From NCBI GenBank assembly GCA_963930655.1, contig OZ005610.1, positions 2,051,001 to 2,115,000 of the forward strand: a stretch of 64,000 nucleotides of DNA, written 5' to 3'. Of this stretch, positions 55,387 through 64,000 are shown one piece after another (the first letter of the stretch is position 1; every line of letters starts with the position of its first letter). The stretch comes from Myrica gale. Lineage: Eukaryota > Streptophyta > Magnoliopsida > Fagales > Myricaceae. The translations under genes and the position numbers were made by a program. The notes beneath the pieces were generated by a model, which saw nothing but the letters and a program-made list of their open reading frames with translations, did not search any database and was not told where the DNA came from.

Positions 55387-57793
55387 CTATTCCCAGTTTT
55401 ACTCACAATTTGTGCCAACCCCAAACTCCGATTGCTAGGCCCTGCTCTAGGTAAATAAGACAAAAATTAAGAAGAGTAATGAAGCCTTGGAAAAAATAAC
55501 AATTGGAGGGATTGTTGCAGTTAGATAGTTTATATGTATATTTGAATCTTGAAATGGACAGAAACTTCGTGAAAGAAAAATTAATGATCCATATACATCA
55601 CTTACAGGAAAATACCTAAAATCAGCCAAATTTCATGTCTTTTCTTTTACAAATTCCAGCACCCCTTGCAATAGGTATGTATTTTCTAGTCCAGAATCCA
55701 AAAACTTACAAACATCTAATGTACAATAATTACCATGCACCTTTCAAGGGCGCGTAGACCATTTTATATGAGGCACTATTTATGTCACCATATTGAGCAA
55801 TTAAGTATATAAGTAGATGACTGCTGTCAGCTCTGTTGCTGATCTCATCGACCAGGACACTGGGCAGTGGAATCGTACATTAATTTGGAGTTTGTTTAGG
55901 CCTTATGATGCGGCAGAAATTGTCAAACTTCATCTAGGCAGGGCATCTTGTAGGGATCAGCTGCTGTGGTGTCCTGAAAAATCTGGTATTTTTTCAGTAA
56001 AGTCTATGTATCATGAATTAATAAAAAACAGGGAGATTCCAACGTCTCCTGTGGATGCTTTGTGGTGGAAAAAATTATGGAGGTTAAGTGCATGAGAGAT
56101 TGAAGGTGGCTCTGTGGAAGTTGCCGTGGGATGTTTTCCCTACAAAAGGCATTGTAGCACAAAGAGTGAGTGGTAGTGGGGTAGTGGAAGTTGACAAAAT
56201 CTGTTGTGTTCTTTGTGGGGTGGAAATTGAAACAACTAAGCATCTGCTGATAGAATGCTTCATCTGCCGAATTATTTGGAATTCCTCTCATTGGGGCTTG
56301 GATATTAGCTCCTTCTATGATAGGCCACTTTCGGACTGGTTAGCTGTTATTATTGACCCTGGGCTATTGCCGGGTTTACCTGTTGATGCCCACCTCATTT
56401 TCAGTTATTTGCATTGAATGCTTGGGACCTAACATGGTGGACTCGTAATCAAATTGTTCATTGTGGAGCTAAACTGAATATTTTGGAGCTGTATATTCGT
56501 ATTAATCGTGTACGTGGGGAGCATGTTGTGGCCTGGGATCGTCGGGGTGAAATCATGGCAGCACCTGGTGGAACCCACCCCCTGTGGGTGTGATTAAAGT
56601 CAATTTCCATGTAGCTATGAGGGAGAATTTTTCTGTGGGTGCTGCAGTTTTTCAGGATTGTTTGGGTCGGGTCATTGGTGCAAAAATTGAGCAGACAGTT
56701 GTGGAAGGAGTTTTGGAGGGTGAAGTGTTTGCGGCATTGCTTGGGATTGAAGAGGCAAAGTGCAGAGGCTTTCAGAAAGTGATTATAGAAGGGGATTCCC
56801 TTTTGGCCATTGAAGCTTTCAAGAAATTTCTTTTTCGGGTGAATTGGTGTGTCCATGAGCGAATCTCTGATTATACTATTTCTTTGTCTGCTTTTGTTTC
56901 TTGTGTTTTTAGTTTTGTTAATCGAGGTGCAAATTGGAAACGCACCACCTTGCTCGATGGGATGCCTTTCAGATTAGTTATGGAGGTCACCCCGATTTTC
57001 ATGAGCACTTTCCAGACTTGGTTTGGATCTATGATGTGACCGATCCCCTAGTTTTTCTGTTTTGTTATGAATAAAGGAAATTGTAGTGCTTAAAAAATAA
57101 AAATAAGTAGAAGAGTTAGGACTAGAAAAAGACAACAAGACCATCAAAGTTGAAGAAACCAAAAAACACTGTATTCGTAAAGCAAATGTATTTTATAAAA
57201 GAACTAGTATTATCATTCTCGTGGTGTCTAACCAAGTTATGCATTTACTAAAATCCAAAATAAGAAGATATTCACTGATAAAAAAATGTCATACAAAATC
57301 CATACACTCAAAGCCTTTTATGATATAGCAATAGAATTATAGAGGTAATATTACCTACCTTATTTCTTTCTCACAAAAGCCCCCATTCCAATTAGAGATA
57401 TCTTCACCTACCCATGCGAGCCAAGAAACAAAAACTAGAAATTAGATTCTTTTTGTGGTGAAGGTAACAGATGATAGGGAAAAAGACATAAAGCCATTAA
57501 CGAAAGATCGGTAAATCAGAAAGCAATTCCTAGAACATTACTTGACACGAAAAGTTTTCGAGTCATTAAAAATCTCTTTATAGCTATACTAACAGAAACA
57601 TGACAAAAAAACAAAGCAAATCATGAATGAAATGCCAGAAACCCACACACTATCTTCTTTTAGAAGACTAAAGAGACAGAGTAATCAGTGGAATTTTTAG
57701 ATTTAACAAAACAAAACATCTAGGCAGAACAAAGAAGATAGTTTTAAGCTTAGAAAAACAGCGATTATTAAAGCATAGGTGGTATAGGATTAC
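55387..57793 (-). other. probable 5'-UTR intron of tafazzin gene
   Basis: The acceptor lies 3 nt before the start codon. A good donor, CCGAAG/GTAATCC on the minus strand, occurs at 57793-57794, next to a pyrimidine-rich leader-like tract. If used, the gene has a 2.4-kb first intron, and the LINE at 55818-57102 sits wholly inside it in antisense orientation. This is inferred from splice signals only. Confidence 0.5.
55818..57102 (+). mobile_element. 5'-truncated LINE (L1), RNase H-bearing
   Basis: The 3' part of a plant L1-type LINE. It begins within the region after the reverse transcriptase (DQLLWCPEKSGIFSVKSMYH), then the zinc-finger-RVT region (CCVLCGVEIETTKHLLIEC), then a plant RNase H domain (GAAVFQDCLGRVIGAKIEQT, AALLGIEEAKCRGFQKVIIEGDS). 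It ends in an A-rich tail at about 57092-57102. A 9-bp target duplication ATAAGTAGA flanks it (55809-55817, 57103-57111). Frame changes occur near 56095 and 56415-56580, so it is dead. Endonuclease and most of the reverse transcriptase are missing. The long intact frames suggest moderate age. Confidence 0.88.
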
Positions 57794-58141
57794 CTTCGGA
57801 TTGCAGAGCCGAGATAACATGAAAGTGGGGAGAGGGCGATGAACTGGGGTGTCTCTTCGTTGTTTGTTCGCGAAAAAAGCACACTCTCACAGAACACTCC
57901 CAGTTCCCCTCTGCCGCTCCAATTCCTGCAAATCCAATCTCCCTGTCAAAAATTATACAAGACATAATTATATTGATTTCTATTTTATTTTCTTTTTCTG
58001 CTTTTGTTTCTCTTAAGAAAATCTCGAGCTTCTTGTTCTGCTTCTTCTCTCCATGATAAAAACAGTGACATCGCGGTAATAATCTGCTAGTTCTTGTTTA
58101 CTTAAAAGACATACGAGAGGATAAGGTTAGCTGGGAAGGTC

Positions 58142-58384
58142 TTGGTGATGGAAGAAATGTACGGCCTGAACTCGGCGGAGTATTCGGACAACTACAAGGC
58201 GCTGATGTTCCCGGATAATGTGATCCTAACAGCAACGGATTACTACCAAAGCCTTTTCTCGTCGGTGGGAGCTATCTGCGACAATCGGATACCGATATTC
58301 GGATCCGCCGAGCTGCTTTCGGCGGCCTCGGCTGTATCGGAAGCCGCTTCCATCATGCCAGAAATTCAACGCGAGGAGGACATG
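58142..58384 (+). pseudogene. class I KNOX homeobox gene remnant (first exon, N-terminal part)
   Basis: The frame encodes MEEMYGLNSAEYSDNYKALM, then FPDNVILTATDYYQSLF, IPIFGSAELLSAASAVSEAAS and PEIQREEDM. These match the N-terminus of KNAT2/KNAT6-type KNOX proteins up to the start of the KNOX1 domain (usually REEDMSSVIKAKI). After 58384 the frame continues to 58543 with a sequence I do not recognise, and no KNOX2, ELK or homeodomain exon follows. It is a truncated copy; the stretch before the ATG also looks like leader sequence. Extra residues compared with typical KNOX proteins (YSDNYKALMF, TATDYY) fit relaxed constraint. Whether it is transcribed is unknown; it lies about 0.2 kb from the tafazzin leader, head to head. 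Confidence 0.75.
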
Positions 58385-59887
58385 TACTGCGTCTTCCGTT
58401 GGTGTCTTATCAAGGGTGTATGGGTAATTTCCTATGGGCAAATAGCACGTGGAAGGCACGTGGGAGAAAGTTCCGTCTGTTTTAACGATAATTTTAACCG
58501 GGGTCGATTATTGAAGATTTTTAAAACAAACGCCCCTTTTTGAAATAGAAGATACTTAGTTTGATTTTTGACCAAACATATTGTTTAGACTTTTTTTCCT
58601 ATATTTTTTCTAAGTAACATCGGATACACCGAACGAGGGAGACAGTCAGTGGCCATGAGGATCATCACAACGAACAATAGCATCCGGAAGACCCTCCGCG
58701 TTTCACGTTCCTGTGAGGTTGTTTTGAAGACCCCACCTATCCTCCGCGTTGAACGTTCCTGGGAGGGGAACAGTTTAGGTCAAAATATATATCTGATGGA
58801 CAAAATTTAACCATTATTCAAAGTTCACTGCTGCTAAGAATAATAAAAGGAGATTTGGGAAGAAAAAAAAAGTCACTCATAAACTCTTACTTATGTTTGT
58901 ACTTTGTACGTCAATGTTTTGAAGATTCCCGTAGGTTTAGTCACCTGCTAGCGGTGTACTTTAATGTGCTAAAATATATGATTCAATGGTGAGCTAAAAG
59001 AAAGAATAAGCAAACGAGCAAATGAAAGTATCCACGTACGAGACCATAGACTGTATTTAAACCTACAGTATACTCCATGGTTATTCCAACGGTTGTCTGA
59101 TGAAATCGTCTCAGCTTTTTCTTCCGCTGGCCCTGCAGCAAGGAGCCAACCGGCTGTGGAATTTTTTGGTTGCTACAGAATGGGAACCCGTAAAGTGGAA
59201 TTATTCTGGTGTCTAGTCCATAATAACAACAAAATGGTGGATGCAAGTAATTGGTTGTGCCGCTTTTGCGGTGCTTGACAATGAAAGGGGAACGCGTTTT
59301 GAATTTTCTTCGGATTACGACTTTTTGGTTTTTCATAAAGCGAGCTACTGCGAAAAATGAAGGTACCTTCTACGTTAATTCCTCCTTCACAGTAAGTGAC
59401 GCAGTTTTGCTCTGTCTCCCTCTGGCATTATTTGACGGTGCCTAAGGCTGCCGTATCGGCAAAGCCTTCCTCTTTATCTCGGGTCGCTCCACAACTAGGA
59501 GCTAAACTGTAAAGCCGTGTTTGGAGAAGAGCGCAAGTGTACTCACCTTCTATTCAGTGGGTTTGAAGAAATTCAAAGGGGTAGGGGTGTCATGAATGGC
59601 TGTTCCCCATTCTCATGAGCTTCTCTGTAATTTTCCTTGGGTCTATGCTGGTTTTGACCCCGTAGCTGTAACCGGTTCTTTAGTTTTATATATTAGTAGT
59701 ATTGTCCCAAAAAAAAGAGTAAATAAAAGTTTGATCGACAATAGATCTCCTGGTGTAAGCGTACTATATGCTTATTATGGATTGCAGGTTGTTGGTTGAA
59801 ATCTCCCATGTAATATTGCTGCTTGATTTTTTGCAGAGTGGAAGATCTTTCTGGCCTTAAACTGGGCCCTGTCTTCTTTCATTCAGA
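58385..59887. other. spacer, no gene recognised
   Basis: Contains a short direct repeat (ACCCTCCGCGTTTCACGTTCC at about 58690 and CCTCCGCGTTGAACGTTCC at about 58741). A stretch near 59620-59720 ending in an A-rich run resembles a retroposon 3' end but has no defined left border. The promoter of the kinase at 59888 should be at the right end. Confidence 0.45.
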
Positions 59888-61299
59888 ATGTCTTCGCCGT
59901 TTGACACCTCTCCACCAGGACCACTACCCAACAACGCAGGAACGGCCATCTGTAAGTTATTGCTCAGTGCAATAGAAGACAGTAGAGAATTAATTTTTAC
60001 ATTTAGTTGGACAAAATATCTAACGCATGTCAGCATGGCATGGGATGATATTATATTGCAGCCGTAGCAGTAAGCGTGGTAGTTCTGGTAGTAATTGTCG
60101 TTGTTTCTCTCAATTGTGCAAAGAAAGCCAGAAAGGCGATTGTAAAGGAATTGCGATTGGCAGTTGCTCCACCAGTCAACGACGTGGTTCAAGTTTGGGA
60201 GGTCGATGCACCAACCATGGAGAGGTTCCTCCAAGAAGTGGCAAGAGAGAAGCCAGTTAGATTCACAGCTCAGCAACTGTGTAGTTTCACAAGCAATTAT
60301 TCCACACCATTGGGGGCTGGAGGTTTCGGGTTGGTGTACAAAGGGAAGTTTCCTAATGGGGTGGCAATTGCAGTGAAGGTCCTGAATAGAGGTCAAGCCA
60401 GAACAGCAGAGGAGCAATTCATGGCAGAGGTAGGAACCATTGGTAGAACTTATCATATAAATTTGGTCAGACTATATGGTTTTTGCTATGACCAATTTAT
60501 GAGCGCCCTTGTATATGAGTACATGGAAAATGGATCACTAGACAAGCACTTGTTTGGTGGTAAACAAGAAATTGAATGGGAGAAGCTACATAATATTGCA
60601 ATTGGAACAGCCAAAGGTGTTGCCTACTTGCACGAAGAATGCCAACAAAGAATAGTTCACTATGACATTAAGCCTGGTAATATTCTTATTGATGCCAACT
60701 TCTTTCCTAAAGTTGCTGATTTTGGCCTCGCGAAGCTTTGTAACCGGGATAACACCCACGTTACAATGTCGGGGTACAGGGGTACTCCGGGATACTCAGC
60801 ACCGGAGTTTATGTTGAAGAACTATCCAATAACACATAAATGTGATGTTTATAGCTATGGGATGGTCTTGTTCGAGATACTTGGGAGGAGGAGGAACACC
60901 AGTCATGTCAGTCCTTCAGATAGCCTTGATTTTTTCCCAAAACAAGTTTGGGAGGAGTATGAGAAAAATAAGTTAGCAGAAATGCCTATGGATTGTGGAA
61001 TTGAAGAGAAAGATAAGGAGGGAGCAATAAGAATGGCTCTGGTTGCACTGTGGTGTGTTCAAGACTCACCTGATGATAGGCCACCGATGAGTGCTGTGGT
61101 GAAGATGTTGGAGGGAGGAGTAGAGATTATGCCACCTACAAAACCATTCCGTTATTTGTATTCAGTGGCGATGGATACTCTCAAGCCACCAGAAACTAGT
61201 ACTACTGGTTCTGATAGTTCAACAAGTACTGGAGCCTACTGGTACAAGGATTCCACTCCAATCATGACCAAGTATGAAATACAGATAGCTAGTTCTTAA
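59888..61299 (+). CDS. membrane-anchored non-RD receptor-like kinase (LRK10L-2 type) lacking an ectodomain
   Basis: Serine/threonine kinase of the LRK10-like/rust-resistance-kinase group. Two exons, 59888-59951 and 60062-61299, joined in phase 1, give 433 residues. Residues 1-21 are a short Pro/Ser/Asn-rich head (MSSPFDTSPPGPLPNNAGTA); residues 22-40 are a hydrophobic membrane span (SVAVSVVVLVVIVVVSL). The kinase domain has GAGGFGLVYKG, the IAVKVL lysine, HYDIKPGN (non-RD: Tyr before the catalytic Asp), ADFGLAK and TPGYSAPEF. The tail is Ser/Thr rich. Non-RD kinases are common in innate immunity, so a defence role is plausible but inferred. No GUB_WAK or other extracellular domain precedes it; no signal peptide exon was found upstream. 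It may be a truncated paralogue that remains open, or a natural ectodomain-less kinase. Confidence 0.9.
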
Positions 61300-61388
61300 C
61301 AGAGAACAGTTCAAAGTTTTAGTCCAGTCCCCTTCTATGTAAAACTTGTTGTTTTTATTTTTATTTTTGATAATTCAAATAAGTTATT

Positions 61389-61550
61389 GGGTATGTTTGT
61401 ATATTGAAATTTTGGGAAATATTCCTAAAATTTTGAGAATTTTTTGAATGTTAGAGTTTTTTGGGGTTTGTAAAAAGTTATAAATTTTGAATTATGTTTT
61501 TTTTGTTAGAAATTTCGGGGCCCAAAATTTTGGGCAAACAAACATGTCCA
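61389..61550. mobile_element. MITE-like element
   Basis: AT-rich, with imperfect inverted ends GGGTATGTTTGT and ACAAACATGTCCA, and inner AAATTTTGGG/CCCAAAATTTT pairing. The flanks share TTATTGG, but the exact border and duplication length are uncertain. Confidence 0.5.
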
Positions 61551-61924
61551 ATTATTGGCTGTACATATGCCTGCAGTTCCGCAAATACTACTGTAGCTCT
61601 TGCTTTGGTATCTTTGATTGCTCTCCATAAAATATTCCACATATGTGTAACGAATTATACAACATTGAAGAGGAGACAAATGTTGTTTCCGATTGGTATA
61701 AATTTAGGTTCGATCGGAAGCCCACTGATTTTGAAGTTTCGGAAAAATTTTGGGCAACAGCCAACAGTGGGGATGCATGATACAGTAAGGTTTTGGTTTG
61801 CACGTAGCAAATTTTCGTAACGCGCATCATATTGGTAGACTCCGGAATATGGTAGTAGGGGCTGTGATTGTTTACTTGGCAGTTGGCAGTCAAAGGGGGA
61901 AGAAAATCAAGATGGTGTTGTTTT

Positions 61925-62160
61925 GAGTAAAAATTCAGGATTTTAGAGAAGTTGTGAATATTTATGTTGAATAGTATTTTATTGGTGTTTGTGTAAAGTG
62001 AAGAGAAATGATTTAATGTAATTATTTAATAAAAAATGGAGTTATGTAAAAAAATATATAGAGAGAAAATTTATGTTGAATAAAAAATTAAAAAATTATT
62101 AGAGATTGTGTAAAATGTATTGATATTTGTGTTTGAATTTTCGGTGATAATTTTATAAAT
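61925..62160. repeat. AT-rich MITE-like repeat, family B, copy 2
   Basis: Matches 19090-19320 block by block (GGTGTTTGTGTAAAG, ATGATTTAATGTAATTATTTAATAAA-like, AGATTGTGTAAAATGTATTG). Borders are approximate. It directly precedes the family A copy at 62214. Confidence 0.55.
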
Positions 62161-62213
62161 ATACTTAAAATCCTGAAAAGTGTGAAAAAGAATGTAATCC
62201 AAAGTTCGACTAA

Positions 62214-62579
62214 GGCTGCGTTTGCCAACCTAACAATCCCCAACATTTTATATCTCTCCTAATAAAATACTTCAATATAATCTTTCTCTCTCCCATAAAA
62301 TAATATAAAAAATTACAAAAACTATAAAAAATTACCTCTCTCTCTTCACTTTTTCACTAAACCCAATACCAACACATATTTCATACCAAAAATATTACAA
62401 CACAAACACAACATTTTATATCTCTCCTAATAAAATACTTCAATATAATCTTTCTCTCTCCCATAAAATAATATAAAAAATTACAAAAACTATAAAAAAT
62501 TACCTCTCTCTTCACTTTTTCACTAAACCTAATACCAACACATATTTCATACCAAAAATATTACAACACAAACACAACC
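62214..62579. mobile_element. Tourist-like MITE, family A, copy 3, internally duplicated
   Basis: Ends GGCTGCGTTTG and CAAACACAACC, flanked by TAA (62211-62213, 62580-62582). At 366 bp it is about twice the size of the other copies, because nearly the whole interior (from ATTTTATATCTCTCCTAATA to CAAACACAAC) occurs twice in tandem, the repeats being almost identical (about 62245-62411 and 62412-62578). Confidence 0.85.
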
Positions 62580-63266
62580 TAAAGGGATAAGCAGTTTCTT
62601 CTCCGTTGACAGAGAAATAGTGTAACTTCTATAAGAATTGAGCCCGGAGAAGCCGGTTAGGTTCTCATAACAGCAGCTTTGTTGTTGTGCTAATTGATTG
62701 CTTGACACGGTAGGGTTCTTGGGGCTTCTTTCAAACGGTCAAAAATTGATTGTTGGCGACGTAGAAGACACCATTAAAGCACATGGAGATTTTCAGACAT
62801 GATTTCCCTTTGTTTCGACGAGAAAAAATTAACCACAAAGAAAGACCTCTCGTGTAAACTGTAAAAAGCATGGCCCGCCGGCGTCGAATATTGTGACTCT
62901 TTCCGACCAAAAAGAGACAAAAACGAGTATTGATATTTGGATAGCGACAGTGGGACAGAGTGGCTGTACAATATGCAATCTGCATCTTTGATTGGATGAT
63001 CCAGATCAGAGTCATCATTCTGATTTTCATTTTCTTATTTCTCCAAATTAATGTGCTCAAGTACGCGTAAATTGTTAATAATCCCTCTTTGAATCAAGAT
63101 AACCGCTACGAACTTCAACGACTTATCAATTTCTATAAATCCGCAGCCTCTCTCACTCTACAGCCCGCTCCGTGTCTCTGTCTCTTTTGAAAGCGCAGAG
63201 ACGGAGAAACACCAGTGTTCCTTAACCTTTGCAGCCAACTGTTCTCTCTCTCTCTCCGTCGTTACT

Positions 63267-63543
63267 ATGGTAACCGTTTTCAGATCTCGCCGGGACCCCG
63301 AGCCCCGATCGGGAGGGAAAATGGTCCGAGCCAGGCGAGCCGCAGGCGCGAGGACTCCGTACGAGCGGCCAAGATTGACGAATCCGAGTGCTCCCCAAAA
63401 CCCTAGTTGGCTCTCCAGACTCCTTTACTCCCCTACTCGTATGATTGCTAGCGGCGCCGGAAAGCTATTGTCCACCGTTTTCTCTCCCGAGTCTTCGCCG
63501 TCTTCTTCTTCTGCATCGTCTTCAGAAGGTGATTCGAGTTCCG
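63267..63543 (+). CDS. first exon of a nuclear-periphery protein (KAKU4/NUP136-like), partial
   Basis: The exon encodes 92 residues plus one base and ends at the donor TTCCG/GTAAGTG; the rest of the gene is beyond the window. The N-terminus is basic: GGKMVRARRAAGARTPYERP, then a NPSWLSRLLYSPTRMIASGAGKLLSTVF stretch that I give in two parts here (NPSWLSRLLYSPTRM and IASGAGKLLSTVF), and a Ser-rich run. RTPYxRP followed by WLSR..SGAGKL..SVF is shared by the plant nuclear lamina component KAKU4 and the nucleoporin NUP136/NUP1; the GGK.VR.RR start favours KAKU4. Assignment is by recalled motifs on a short exon and is tentative. Met at 63267 is the first in a good context after a CT-rich leader; an inner Met at residue 19 is an alternative. 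Confidence 0.6.
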
Positions 63544-64000
63544 GTAAGTGTATTTTTCTCTGCTGTAATTTCGTACCAGACACGCACTTTGATAGCGTTT
63601 TCTTTGGGAGAGGTGCATTTAATTCTAGGGTTTTGGGTCACGGTTAAGGTGCTGAAAAACAGTTGTGGAAGCAGTTCAGTATGAACTTCTACTATTGTTT
63701 GATGTTCTCGTGTTTAAAAGTTGAGGAAAATGTTGGAGAAAACACCGTTGGGGCATTTTGGTTTTTGAAAATTATACGTAGCCCAAATGTGGCGTAGGGA
63801 GTAAAAACCGTCGGCCTTAGCATTATAACAGATGCGTAATGGATAATTGCGCTCATTTTTATTTGCTCTAAAAACGAAGAGAGGAATTCAAAGATCTTTC
63901 CTTTTTACTATGGCGACAATAAAGGAGGAAAAAAGAAAAAGAGACAAAACAGCAGCAATATCAGCAGATAATCTTGTCCACCGAAGAGGAGGCTGCATTG
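63544..64000 (+). other. intron 1 of the nuclear-periphery gene (partial)
   Basis: Starts GTAAGTG and runs to the window edge. No second exon with a matching frame is evident, so the sequence is taken as intron. Confidence 0.5.

Larger units (their letters stand above)
61300..63266. other. MITE-rich spacer
   Basis: Three MITE-like repeats are listed separately. The rest shows no gene. From about 63130 the sequence becomes CT-rich and looks like the leader of the gene starting at 63267 (TCTCTCTCTCTCTCCGTCG at 63243). Confidence 0.5.

Noticed and set aside
59617-59720. Possible SINE or LINE 3' end
   Set aside because: It has an A-rich end and a retroposon-like feel, but no target duplication, left border or A/B boxes could be defined.
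1-64000. CRISPR arrays, rRNA or tRNA genes, organelle insertions
   Set aside because: None seen by eye. Repeats present are transposon-derived or tandem duplications. A tRNA scan was not possible here.

Overview
This is a stretch of plant nuclear DNA, from a core eudicot and probably a woody rosid. That is inferred from gene content, short GT-AG introns, AT-rich spacers full of small inverted-repeat transposons, and a fossil plant pararetrovirus. I found no ribosomal RNA, tRNA, CRISPR or organelle sequence. The species cannot be fixed by eye.

Layout. 1-3 kb: spacer with a Tourist-like MITE and a tandem repeat. 3.1-7.2 kb: two convergent fossil caulimovirid pieces, separated by a CACTA transposon (TSD AAG) that carries two exons of the mitochondrial import gene TIM50. 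8.36-15.06 kb: an element with ~210-bp terminal inverted repeats that captured part of a receptor-like kinase gene. A foldback element lies inside that fragment, and a young Ty1/copia retrotransposon with heat-shock-element-rich LTRs lies inside the foldback element. 15.2-16.4 kb: R2R3-MYB gene (-). 20.3-24.4 kb: RPA2/RPA32 (-). 24.5-27.8 kb: four stacked mobile elements with recognisable target-site duplications. 28.0-34.0 kb: plastid ABC1-like kinase (+). 36.3-41.9 kb: HBS1/SKI7-type translational GTPase (+). 44.5-45.5 kb: DUF1644 zinc-finger gene (+). 48.0-51.5 kb: REI1-like 60S maturation factor (-), with a rearranged inverted copy of its own exon 2 in intron 1. 53.0-57.9 kb: tafazzin-type acyltransferase (-), with a LINE in its likely 5'-UTR intron. 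58.1-58.4 kb: class I KNOX gene remnant. 59.9-61.3 kb: membrane-anchored non-RD kinase with no ectodomain (+). 63.3 kb to the end: first exon of a nuclear-periphery gene (KAKU4/NUP136-like).

The host genes are mostly single-copy housekeeping genes: DNA replication/repair, ribosome rescue and mRNA surveillance, 60S maturation, cardiolipin/NAPE remodelling, plastoglobule kinase. They do not form an operon or a cluster with a shared pathway; their order looks like ordinary eudicot gene order. HBS1 and REIL both serve ribosomes, but they act separately.

The most unusual material is mobile. Two unrelated DNA transposons in the first 15 kb have each captured host gene exons. One of them forms a three-level nest of insertions. 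The REIL gene carries a built-in ~135-nt sense/antisense exon pair. Exon boundaries below were placed by reading frame, GT-AG signals and phase. Each multi-exon CDS described as complete sums to a whole number of codons, but none has transcript support here.
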